DNA of 64,000 bases. Origin: Amborella trichopoda (lineage: Eukaryota; Streptophyta; Magnoliopsida; Amborellales; Amborellaceae). Where the stretch lies: positions 331,713-395,712 of the forward strand of contig NW_006500279.1 in NCBI RefSeq assembly GCF_000471905.2, written 5' to 3'. Below the pieces are notes generated by a model. The model did no database searches, was not told where the DNA came from, and saw only the letters and a program-made list of their open reading frames with translations. This document shows, piece after piece, positions 23,801-36,911 of the stretch; within the stretch, counting starts at the first letter, position 1; each line of letters starts with the position of its first letter. The translations under genes and the position numbers were made by a program.

Positions 23801-25986
23801 TCCATCTTCACCAAATTCTCTTTTCTAAGAAACTTAACTAGCGTTTTTGATGAACCATCAATGTTCCCAAATAACCACTGTCCTCTTAAATAATTTAAAC
23901 TGAACCTTTCCAAATAAAATAGTTTGAAGCATTGAGTTTAATCGGTATGTATTGAGGATTAGAGAGACCAATAAAAGCAGAACAAGACGACAAGGCCATT
24001 GTTAATTGATTAAGAAAGAGTTAGAGAGCGAGAGACCTAAAGGAAGAAGAAGGGAAAGACATCAGCAGTTAAGTTTTGATGCACAAGAGAGAGACAAGCA
24101 GTTAGGGTTTTGGACTAGATTCGAGAATCGTGAAGGAGAACAACAGTTTGGATATTTTCTTTTTTGGTTTTTTGAAGAGAAAGAACTAGGTTATGAATAA
24201 CAGAATTCTAGATTTTAAACGAGATCCAGGGTTTTATATTGGATGAAGAGATAATCAAGAGTATTGTAGCTGATATATGAGGCTTTGAAAGCAAGAACAG
24301 TTGCATGAGTAGGATAAACAATAGAATGGACAATAGCTAGAAGCGTGAATAGTAGGTGCCCCCAAGGTGGAGGAAATATGAGAGAGATTGGGGTTTAGAA
24401 AGGGGGTATGGGAATGAGGATGATGAAAGAGGATAAAGATGAAGAAGAAAGATTAGGGTTTCAAAGAGAAAGAGATAATGAATCTTCAAGAAGGAATATG
24501 GGTTGCCTTGATTTGAGTTGATCACGCTAAGAACATATTCAAACCTTGTTCTAATACTACGAAAGACAGAAAAGAAAAAAAAATAGAGGCACACAATATT
24601 CTACCATGAAATCATGCACCTGGCCAACACCCTAATTCTTGCATGCTGACATATAAGTATTTTACATCTTGAGTAAGGATAGATTTTCCCTTATCCATTA
24701 TAGCAAATGACTATATATACTACTAAAAATAAAATAAATACATTGCAGAACTATCCTTCATTGCATTTTAATAGTTCTTCTCTCTCAATTAGGCAAGTTG
24801 ATATTTTTGTACTATTTTAGTATAACAGACTCATAGGCTTTAAGATGCTAGCTTGACATCTCCTGTGTTGATACTTGATGTTGCTCATTTTACTTGCTTT
24901 AACTAGACTAATTACGGACAAAGAAAAAGGTATCCTGATGGCTGATTTAGGTATATTGGGAAGGAAGCAATTTGGTTGCAATTAAGATGGTTGTCATTAT
25001 GAGATTTTATGTTGCAGTGGTGGGCATTTCTGTTTCTTTGATTTTACCTTTCAAATATTAATCGATGATGTCAGCCCTTTTTTGCTAGTGCTTGCATAGC
25101 TCTATAGCCTACTGAAAAATGATTGGTTATTAAACAATGTCATACTAACTGCCACTTGTATTGTGATTATACATTGGAATAATTCCTTCATAAAAATGGA
25201 TCTATTATGTATGCATAACGGCCATTGAAATGTGGCAAGTCACTTTTCACTTTATATGTTGGGTTCAATGTTTATGACCATATGTCAAAAGGAGTTCTTT
25301 GTGTAATTCTTTTCTCTAGGTTTTAGTAAGCATGATTTGATATTTCTTATCATCTACTGAATGGGTAGTTAGCACTGTGCAGCTCACAACGAAGGAAACG
25401 ATTGAAAAAAATTTCTATGAAGCAGCCCAGTCTAAATATGAAATCATCATCGCCTAGTGATGACAATGCTCTGAATGCTCCAAAAGGTGGCATATCTAGT
25501 TCCCCGGTTATATCTAGTGCTAAGCCTGATTCACTATCGAGCATGCAAGGCGTAGAGAAAGTGGATACTCAGGATTTAACTCTTACAAAAGATGTGCGAA
25601 ACTATTTGGTATTATTCTTCTATGATGTCTATCTTCTGTTTTATAACTTTTTGTAGGTCTTGTAGTCAATTTGTCACATTCTCTCTTTGTCTCTCTCCGT
25701 CCATCATATCTTTCAGTCTCTTACATCTCTTCGGCGTGCAGGGGACCCCATCCCCGCTTAACTACCCAAAAAAAAAACACTGATAAAACAAAAAAAAAGA
25801 AAAAGAAAGAGAGGGGGAGGGAGAGAGAGAAAAAAATTCCTCCCCATTGCCATCATAGCATCATTGCTACCACCATTACCATCAACACCCCCACTCTGAT
25901 TCTTGCAGTTACAGCTAATAGTGGTGGCAGTGACAGTGATCAGTGTTGGTGTGCTGGACACACATGCAGACACACAAATGCACACT

Positions 25987-26038
<52 letters not shown>

Positions 26039-29000
26039 TTTTTTTTTTTTTTGGCGGGGGGGGTGGCAGAGAGAGACAGAGAGAGAGAGATGACAATTTT
26101 TTGTGACGTCAATTAACAGATGGAAGATGATGGTAGTGGACAACAGCTTTCAAATCTCCAGTTGGAGGACTTAATAGAAATGATAAGGAATGCTGAACAG
26201 AGTATGCATTTACTGACATATGATGTTCTAATTCATTTCTAGGTTTTTCTGTTTACATGTGCATGCGTGCATTAACATATGTAACTTTTTGTCTTCTAAG
26301 CTTGTGATCAATGTGCAGAGAGAGATCCACTCACATATATGCCCAGTGTATTGTGACTCGGCCGAGTAACTCGGACTTGCCCTAGTGGCGAGGTGAGATG
26401 GCGCCCAGCTTTCCCCTCACCAAAAACCCTCTAAGAAAAATTAAAACAAATGTTGAAAAATAAGAAAAAGTAGAAATCGTGGATTTTTCTTCTTTTCTGA
26501 CTTCCAAACTCCCACTCCCATTTTCTTTAGGACTGCCAATTTTCTACCCATCCTCCATTTTCCAGCGATCTTTACAACTGGTTTGCTACCAATGTTCCGT
26601 TTTTTGGCGTTCGTTACAACTGGAGTCTCAAATTCTGGCAAGAATCAGGAGCTAGAGATATTATCCTCTGGATTCTAGAGAGGGATAGGGATTCTCAAAT
26701 TTTGGTGCCCTTGATTGTAAGCAAAAACACTGAGCTTGTGCTATCACCATTAATTTGATCAAGAACCTCACATGGAAAAAACAAAATAGTGGCAGAGGCA
26801 TTCTCGTTTCCTCAAAACAGTGGCAGAGGCAATCTCTCTCTCTCTTCCTCACATAACAGCAGCGGTCTCTCTCTCTCTTCCTCACATAACAGTGGGAGAG
26901 GCAATCTCTCTCTTCCTCACAACCAGCGGCAAAGGCTGTCACCTCTTTCTCTTCCTCTTTGCATCGTCTTGTCTTCCTCTTTCTTCTTCGTAGGCAGAGA
27001 AATCTTGCATCTTCCTGTCTTCCTCTTCCACTGAGAAAAGCCATATTCCTCTGGCCCCAATCCTCTGACACTAAGCTCAAAAGGAGAGTGAGAGGGATGT
27101 GAGAAGCATGAGAGTAAAGATCGCCCCACATGTTTTGAAAGGGATATGAGAATATGTGGAGGTGGCAGCGCCAAATTTACAAAGGATTTTTATGTTTTTT
27201 TTCACTTTTTGGTTGTTTTTTTATGTTTTGACCTTTTTGTACAGTACTCAATCGAGTCCGATGGGAATCCGCCGAGTAGCTCGGCTCGGGTCAGGGCAGG
27301 GTACCTGGTCTGAGCCGATTTCCAAAACACTGGATATGCATAAATAAGTAAACTCTATTTACTGTCGAAGTAGTCTCCATTCTTCTGTTAAAAAGTCATT
27401 ACATGTTGTTACTCCTTTATTAGATATCTTACTCCTCAATCAAGCCCGAGTTCGTGCTTTAGAAGATCTGGATAAGATCCTTTCCGAGAAAGAGGCCTTA
27501 CAAGGAGAAATTAATTTGTTGGAGATGAGGTTGGCGGAAACGGATGCACGGCTAAAAGTTGCAACTCAAGAAAAGATAAATGTGGAACTTCTAGAAGATC
27601 AACTTGAGAAGTTGAAGAAGGAGATGGCAGAAAGGGGGCCATCCTCTACGGAAGATGGGCAAGATCCATCTGAAAGCCAGAACAACCCTTTGAATCGTCA
27701 GAGCTTAGCTTCACACTGCAGTGACTTTTCATCTCTCAATGAGGAGGTGACTGCATTGAAAGAAGAGAACAAGTTACTCAAGAATGATATAGAAGTGCTC
27801 AACGCCAAGCTTGCTGAAATAGACAAAACAGATGAAAAGATACTTGCAGTTGTAAAAGAAAGATCTGTTTTAGAATACTCCCTTGCAGAACTGGAATCCA
27901 AGCTAGTGATTGCACAAGAAAGCATTTCAGAGCTTGCATCTATGAAAGTGGAATTCAAGACTTTGAGGGGAAACGTAGAACATTTGCAAGCACTCTTGGA
28001 AAAACCTTCAGAGCAAGCAAATCATGCCCTAAATGTCGTGCAACAGAATCAAGAGCTCCAGAAGAAAGTTGATAATTTGGAAGCTTATTTGGATGAAGCC
28101 AAGGCATTTAATTCCTTGTCAGAACAACAGCTTTTGCAACAGCAGGTAAAAATGCTAGAGCAGCGGCTTTTACAGTCTGACCAAGAGATACAATCCCAAG
28201 TTCAGCTATATCAAGACTCTATTAACGAATTTCAAGTTACTCTTCGTAGATTGAAAGATGAAAACAAGGAAAGGCAAGTGGAGGCTCCTGTTGTTGATAT
28301 GCCTTGGGAATTTTGGAGTCGTCTATTGCTGGTTATTGATGGCTGGTTGCTTGAGAAAAAGATTTCTCCTAATGATGCCAAACTGTTGAGAGTTATGGCA
28401 TGGAAGAGAGATGCTCGCATCCGTGAAACCTTCTTGACTTGTAAGGACAAGAATGAAAGTGAAGCTGTGGCCTCATTTCTTAAACTTACATCTTCTCGTA
28501 CAAGGTATGATGCTATTCTTACTTTTCTAAGATTGTCAACCTGCTACTAAATTGGACTACTGGGTGACAATAATTCTTTTTTCTATAATTGCAGTCAGGG
28601 TTTATATGTTATTCATATTGCAGCAGAGATGGCACCAGTGGCAAAGGTAAGATTGCCCTTTCTGCAAGATTGTAGTTAACAATTAGTTTCTGTTTTTTGA
28701 TATAGATAGGGGGGTTGCAACAATGGGCATCCTTATTTTTCAAACCCAGCTATAGTTGGAGCCCCATTTTGTTAGAAACATCTTTTGAGTTATTAGTTCC
28801 ATCTATCTGGCCTCTATTCTGTTTTGTGTCTGCATTTTTCCCTTTTTCCAACAATTTTGTTAGACATGCATTTTTTTTTTTTTTTTTGATGAAATTCTGT
28901 TAGATATGTATTATGTTGGAGAGCTTATATTGATGTGCACTACCATCAACACTGCTCTCACAATGTTAATAACATATTACAGCATTTGATGTTTTGGTTT

Positions 29001-30211
29001 TCTGCTGAGCAAAGCAAATTTTATAAAATGAGGGGATGCTTATGGAGTAATGTCCAACCCAACCTTGATCCCATGTGGTACAGCGCTATAACTTATCAGT
29101 AGATATACTCTACATACAAATGGCACATATTTACAGTTCTTCATACAAATGTCACGTATAAGAGGCACTGTGGATCGGGGTTGATGAACTAAACCCACTT
29201 GTTTAACAGCATCCCCTGTTGGGAGGATAATCTAATTATTACTTTCTATTGGTTTGGGTGTTCCATTGCAAGCTGACTATCCTAATGGAAGAACAAACAA
29301 AATTTCTCAACCATTTATTGTACAATCATCGGGAAGTCATCTTGTTCCTAGCACCAGAAATAATATTCTACTGATATCTATCATTTTGGGTTCCAGTTGA
29401 GTATGTACGTTTTAATCTACTGCAGAGGTGGTTATATCTATCATTGGTAATATGTTGTTCTGCAATATAACAGAAGATACCACACACATGTAACCTATAG
29501 AAAAAATTCTGGAAATTTTTGCTGTTCTTATTTACATTGTACAGGAGACAACTCTTTAGGGATGTGGTGCCCACGTTTCTTAACTCTTTCCTTACTGAAA
29601 TGTCAATCATTCAATTTGGAATAAGATGTTTTAAGAATTGCATTACTTGGAAACAGAAATGTTTCTATCTTGGATTTACCTTCACCTGGAATTGCAGTTA
29701 TCTGGTGATGTGTTCATTTTCTTATTTAAGAAGAACTGTGGTTTGTGATCAATGCTGTTACAGTTCACTATTGTGGCATGGGGGGGAATGAATCTCATGG
29801 TAGCTACTATAATTAATGTCTGGTGTATTTATATTACAATCTAGTTGTAGTCCTTTGAGGAAATGCTGCCATGCATAAGATATCCCTTGGGCATCAATTT
29901 CATGTGGTGTTTCAGAAGTTTTTCTTATCCTGTCATTAGTTGGCTAAGCTTGATTTTCTAATTATAATATTGGACTACTCTCAAGGTTGGAGGTCTGGGG
30001 GATGTGGTATCTGGCCTTGGTAAAGCATTACAGAGGAAACAACACCTTGTGGAGGTTATTCTTCCAAAATATGACTGCATGCAATATGATCGGATTCAAA
30101 GTTTGAAGGTACATTTGTTGAAATTGACATCCTGGAAACAGTTCTTTGTATCCATTGAGAACATATTCTGTTTTTCTTTTGAAGTAATGGGTGAACCAGT
30201 GCAAGCATAAT

Positions 30212-30253
<42 letters not shown>

Positions 30254-33200
30254 TTCTTTCTTCATTTGTAGGCTTTAGATGTGGTGGTGCAATCATATTT
30301 TGATGGACAACTATTCAAGAATAAAGTTTGGAGTGGGATTATTGAAGGTTTTGAAATCTAAAGCTGTTTGATGTGTATCTGAATTGCAACCAAATTGATG
30401 ACTTCTGGTGTACCTGACTACAGTTAGATTCTGGTGATTTTAAGGTCTCCCCGTCTACTTTATTGAACCCCTCCATCCTGCTAAGTTCTTCTGGCGAGGA
30501 CAATTTTATGGGGAGCATGATGACTTCAAACGCTTTTCATACTTCAGTCGCGCAGCACTTGAATTCCTTCTCCAAGCTGGCAAGAAACCAGATATCATTC
30601 ACTGCCATGACTGGCAGACAGCTTTTGTTGTAAGCGTTCCTAATTTATTCAAGTTGTGCTACTTTTGTCCCTTCTTTCAAATGATTTTTTGCATGAAACC
30701 TGGGTCTTCTAGCAGTTGCAGGGATGAACCTTCTTGTTTGATGCTTTTTTTTTTTAATGCCTGATAGTTCTTGCTTACAGGCGCCCCTTTATTGGGATAT
30801 CTATACACCCAAAGGACTTAATTCAGCTCGAATTGCTTTTACATGCCACAACTTTGAATATCAGGGGACAACACCTACGTCTGAGTTAACATCCTGTGGT
30901 CTTGATGTTCATCAACTCAATAGACCAGATAGAATGCAGGACAATTTGTCTCAGCATTTGGTGAACTCTGTTAAGGTACGAGTTGTTAAAATTCATGTGT
31001 TATTTTTCTTCTAGACCTCAAATACATGTTTACAGTTGTAGAAACTGAACAAATTCATATATTTCAGGGCGGAATTGTGTTTTCAAACATTGTCACAACT
31101 GTGTCCCCAACTTATGCCCAGGAGGTTCGGACTCCGGAGGTATGAGTGTACATTGGCATAGAATTTATGAAAATAGTCCTTTAACTTACCAATGATTTTC
31201 AACTTGTTTCTTTTTTTGTTTTAGAAACATTTTGGTCTGTAATAGTCCACAAAGAATCAATTAAAAACATTGGATTCAAATTTACATGTAAATTTTGATT
31301 TTTCAGTAGATAATTTCTCATCCTGGGAGTTGAGGGATCTTTGGCTTTATAATTCTTTGGTGAACTCTCCTCTTCTACTCATGTTTCTTTAATAAGTAAT
31401 TTTTTCATGTATTTTTCCCTCAAGCAGCAGCCTTTTTTATTTTATTGAGTAGTGTCTTTTTTCTTACGCATATCAATATTTCTACATGCAACTATAGGTC
31501 TTTTTGTTTGATTTGGTTTAAAGAATTTTTGTCATCCCCAAAATTTCATGAATGTGAGTCCAACACTGATAGTGTGAAATTGAGAATAAGTTTTCGCAAG
31601 TGCTTCATAATACAATATTTAATGTCAATCTCTCCCCCAAGATCTCTTAAGTGGTTTGGGTCGAGGTTGAATGTGGTTAACTTGTAATGGACTTCGTTGA
31701 ACATTATATTGGTTTTTTTATTTGCATTGGAGTTTCATTTTCCTTTGATGTTGATATTATGAGTTTGTTAAGGTTTTGGCCCATTTTTCTTCTCGCTGCT
31801 AGTATAGACTCTAGAGAACTGCTTAAAAATAGTCTGAGTTGACTATGAACTTGCCGAAGTCGATTTGGCTTGGGTTGTCTTGGCCAAGTATGGATCTTTT
31901 ATGTTAATTTTTTAGCCACATGGAATCTTATAAAACCTTGTAGGATCATACCAAGTCGACTCAGCTTGATACCAAGCGGTGACTCATGCCTAGTAAGTGG
32001 TTAGAGACATTGCTCAGGAGTATGCAGAAAATCTTTGAGGGATATGGAGGCGTAGAAACCTTTGCCCTTTGTCTATTCAACTGCTTTTGTGATATGAGGA
32101 TTAAAGTAATTACGAAAAATTAATAGATTAGTAATGACGATGACATCAAGTTCATGGCGTGCTACACAAACTTATTGCTAGAAAAATTTCCTGCTTGCAC
32201 AAGAGTCAGCTCCTAAATGGCATGATTCAGGGCCATGGTTCACTGGAAGGGTCGTCATCCTAGTTTTTCGAAATCGTGTTTCTTTATGTACTTTTTGCAG
32301 TAATTCCTCAGTGAATCAACAGAAAAGTTTTCCCATTCAATCTGCATTTAGTTATCGATCCAGGATTGGTCAATCCTTGTTCCGAGTATTTCATGGGCTT
32401 AGGTCCGGGGCTTCTGTGGCAGTGAAGCGGCTCCCACGAGGAGAGAGATCCGTGCACTTAGGTTCGGACCACACATTGCAGATCAACCCTGAGGGCGATC
32501 TACGAAGACCATATGCCACTAAAATAATAGGAGTGATTTATGGAAATGGCCGGAGAGCTCTCTTTACATACCAAAGGCACCCGCAGCAGAGGAAGCACCG
32601 AAGCTTCTTTAGTTGCAGAGTCCAAGAGAACTCAGTCCTCATCAGCATCAGTATCAAGCACAATTTTCTTGACTTCTTTATATTCTTGTTTTGTTCTGAA
32701 AGGTACATTTGGTTCCCTAATTACTAGGTTGTTAAGAAGCTGAGTGAAGCCTTGCTTGGGCATATTCAAGCTTGGTTTGCATGGGTTGAGGATGGGTTTT
32801 AGGTTGGCTTGAGCTTGACTCGAGCATGAACCTCCCAACTTCGACTTGGCTTGGCTTGAGGTTGGCTTGCGCTTGACTCGAGAACCACCCAACTTCAGCT
32901 TGCTTGATTAAGTAAACAATTCAAGCCAAGCCAAGCTTCATGCTTGAGCTTGGCTCGAGCATGAACCTCCCACCTTCAACTTGGCTTCGCTTGAGGTTGG
33001 CTTGAGCTTGACTTGAGCTTGAACCATCCAACTTCAGCTTGCTTGATTAAGTAAACAATTCAAGCCAAGCCAAGCTTCATGCTTATTAAATTTTCCAAAA
33101 TGGTAACATTTGGAGAGAGTGGAAAGGAAATAGTGTAATATTCGAAGAAGATTGGAGATTGTTTTGATCCCTTATATGTTGAAATGAAATGAGGTTAGGA

Positions 33201-36200
33201 GGATGACGATTCTAGGGAGGTGTGGAAGAGGATAAAAGAGTGGATGATCCTAGGATGGGTATGGACGGTGGGGTCCTACGGTATGTTATGGGTGTTGAGG
33301 AGAAGGAATATGATGTGCTGGTTGGAGTGGGAGAACTATATTGTGTTATGAAGGGGGTGTTGCTTGTGTTGTCTCCAACAAGGGGCACATGAAGTAGTTA
33401 GAGAAGAGGAATATTAGGCCATTAAGGCCTAATGAATATGTGGAGGTCATTGAGGAACAACACGATATGTGCTTGATATGATCAATTTTTCTTTTCAGTA
33501 GAATATTCCTAATATATTAAGTAGTGGATCTATTTGATTGGTAGAGATGATTTTAGAGTCTTTATCTATTTGTGACATAGATTGGAAGTAGTAGTGGAGA
33601 TTGGCTCATTGGAGGAAAGTGGTTTTGTTCTGAGAAATGAGGGGAGCAAGTCATGATTGAATGGAGGTATAGGGCTTTCCTCAATAGTTGTCTCATGTGT
33701 GTCGGAATTTGGTTGTTATTTAGGCATTGATAGAGCTTTTTATAAAAATAAGGGAGTAGATGTTGCATTGGCTTTGTAAGTTTATTGAGAGTAATTAAAT
33801 TTATATTTATTCTCCTTCTATTTAAGTCCTTGATAACTTATTTGTGAGAACAATTAAGTTTAGATTTGTTTCTCCTTGTATTTAACTCCTTGAGGACTTA
33901 ATTGTCGTTCCCTTACTTAAGGGGCAGTTTTGTACTTTAAACTTTTATTATTAATATTAATAAACAAAAAATACAAGAAGTAGAAGAAAGAGAAGAAGAA
34001 AGGAAGAAGTGAGATGAGAGAAAGAGGAGAAACAAGAGAGAGAGAGACATGAGAGAGAGAGAGAGAGAGAGAGGTGACGTGGAGGAGATCTAGTACCCTT
34101 GTGATTGAATAATCCTCCACGCATCTCTTAATGTTTGTTTATAATAGATGATGCTGATACAAATAAAAATGCCCTTGTAACTAATTTAAGGGACCTAATG
34201 TCCTAAAGTTTGTAAAAAGGGCAAGGATACGCTGCACTATCAGTGAGCACTCAACCACAAAAAAATTTAATCTTTAACACTCTCCCTCAGGCTTGAGCAT
34301 AGATATTACCCATGTGCAGCGTAGAACAAATTTGCTGAATCTAGGTTTGACTAAGAGCCTTGGTGAATATATCAGCCAATTGGTCTTTTGACTTCTCATA
34401 TGGAGTTGTTATTTGCTTACTTGCCAGTTTCTCCCAAATAAAATGGCAATCTACCTTGATATATTTTATTCCATCGTAAAAAGATTGGATTGCTAACAAT
34501 ATGTATGGCTACTTGATTGTCAAAGAACATCAACATCTGCTCAATATTGAGAGTCCTTTTTCCCGTAACAATGTTTTCAACCACATTAGTTCACTTGTAG
34601 TGTGAGAACTTGCTCTATACTCAGCCTTTGCATTAGACCTTGCTACCACCCTCTTTTCTTACTTTTCTAGGTGACCAAATTTCTTCCAACAAAGGTGCAG
34701 TAGCTCGTAGTAGATCTTTTGTCTGATTCAAACCTTGCTCAATTAGCATCAGAATAGCTCTCGAGGCTAAATGGCCATATCTGTTGCAGTTGAGTGATGT
34801 AGGGTATTTTTGACGCACTTATTTCCCCATGCATATAAAAGAGGAGGCGGTTGCAACCCAGGCTCGTAGATACCAAAAATGCCTATGGCCTACAGAAGCT
34901 CGCACAAAAATAAGCCTAATTTTGAAGAGCATTTTAAATGGTGTCATCTTGTCCCCAGAAGGTGTGTGAATAACAGAATTTGATGTCCCAAGAGCTTCCT
35001 CCAAGTTTCGTCCCGATCTGGCAAAGGTACGAGGAAACATGTGGAAGATTCAGTTGGGAGTACAACTCTCTAACATGCACGAGGTACCCCATAACTAGAG
35101 CCATATCATAGTGATTTTTGATGGCAGCAGACCACCGCAAACAGATTCAGAAGGCCCAAAAACCCTTAAATATCAAATTTCAGCTCAAATAGATCTTTCT
35201 AGGTCCTACTTTCCAAAAAAGGGTAGGTCGTTTACTATTCATGTGCGGGAAGCCAAACCAGTTACCAAAAATAGTAAGGAACTACTGCATTTTAAAAAAA
35301 TGGGACATTCTTGCAAAGTTTGTATCTCATCGGCCCCAAGGTGATTTGAACTCAAATTTTAGTATGTTGTTCTTGTTCCCCTCGTTGAGAGGAAGATTTT
35401 GACATATGGCACGCATCGAGCCAAGATAAATCTTAGAGTGGTTGCTTGGAAAACACATTTTGCACATTTTTGTGTGCGTGACCTCCCTTCACTCTCGTGG
35501 ACATATCTGGAAGCCCGAAGATAGATGAACCTAAAAACAGAACCATTACGACCGTGACTCGAAGGGCTTCAATTTGAGCTAAGATACGCACCAGATGAGG
35601 ATTGGGAAGGCATTTGTTCGAAGCTCACATCGAGGCACAAGTTTTGGGTCTCCAGAAAACCATTTTCCGATGACTTTCAAAAATCATAAAATGGTCATTC
35701 AGAGTCCAAATTGCGTGTTTTTTTTTTTGCAAAACGACCACAATGACTTCCATATCTACTGACCATAAAAAGGAAGACCAAAGAAGTGGCGATTCGAGCT
35801 AAGATCGTTCAATAAATTCAAGTTTGTAGGTTTGGCTGAAAGTACAAACTTTGAAGAACACGAGTAATACTTTGTGACACCATGCAAAATATATATCAAA
35901 ACGTTCCTCTCGAGACAATCTAATTTTCATGACGATAGATCGCTCGACACGCCACCGGATAGCCCGAAGCAAGGCCTTGAACCATGTGGAAGGTAAGATG
36001 CCCCTTTTTGGGGACCTATTTGTCATTTTCACATTTTTTAGGGGTAGATTTGGTCATTTTTGCCCAATTTCGGGATTTCACTTTTAATTCATTTTAATCT
36101 ATTTTCTAGCAATTTAGTTGGATTTTGAGTATACACCCTTGTTTAAGGAGTAACTCTATATAAACCCATGACTTGTAATATTTCAAAGGTTGAGCAAATG

Positions 36201-36875
36201 TTGGCTTGAGTTGAGCAAAATTTAGCATAAAGGCTTAGAGTTGAGTTGTGCTTAACCTAAGAGAGAGGAGAGAGAAAACTTTACTCTAGAGAGGAATACC
36301 CTTACCCTCCATACTGCTTACTCCCTAATCCATACACCCTACTCCCGACTCCCTAGTCCATACTCCATACTCCCTACCCCCTAATCCATACACCCTACTC
36401 CCTACTCCGTGATCCATACTCCCTACACCCTAACCCATACTCCCTACTCCCTAACCCATGCTTCCTACACCCTACTCCCTACTCCCTACTCCCTCCCCCC
36501 TAATACATACACCCTAGTCCCTACTCCCCACACCCTCCATCCTACATCAACCTACCCTCCTCTAAAGGTACTGGTCTCCCTAGCCGCGGTCTCTTCAACT
36601 TAGGTGCTGGTATGAAGTTATCGGTCTCTCCCATCTAGGTGTTCTCCCTCTCTCTCTCTCTCTCCCCCNNNNNNNNNNNNNNNNNNNNNNNNNNNNNNNN
36701 NNNNNNNNNNNNNNNNNNNNNNNNNNNNNNNNNNNNNNNNNNNNNNNNNNNNNNNNNNNNNNNNNNNNNNNNNACCCTCCTAACGTAACGTACGTCGTCC
36801 TACCGTCCGCCGGTCGTCGTCTACTACGTAGTCGTCGTAGTGTAGTAGTACGTCGTCTCCTCCTCTACGTGTCTC

Positions 36876-36911
<36 letters not shown>

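Noticed and set aside
24337-24610. Another copia element with LTR on the - strand
   Set aside because: Only a weak primer-binding-like match (TTCTAATACTACGAAAG) and CT/GA bias; not enough to define an element.
25671-26106. 140-codon frame with His-Thr and Ile-Tyr runs
   Set aside because: Spans the CA/TA and GA microsatellites of SS4 intron 2; not a gene.
26661-27131. 156-codon - strand frame rich in Arg/Lys/Glu
   Set aside because: It lies inside the non-autonomous hAT-like element and comes from its CTCTTCCTC repeats; no domain.
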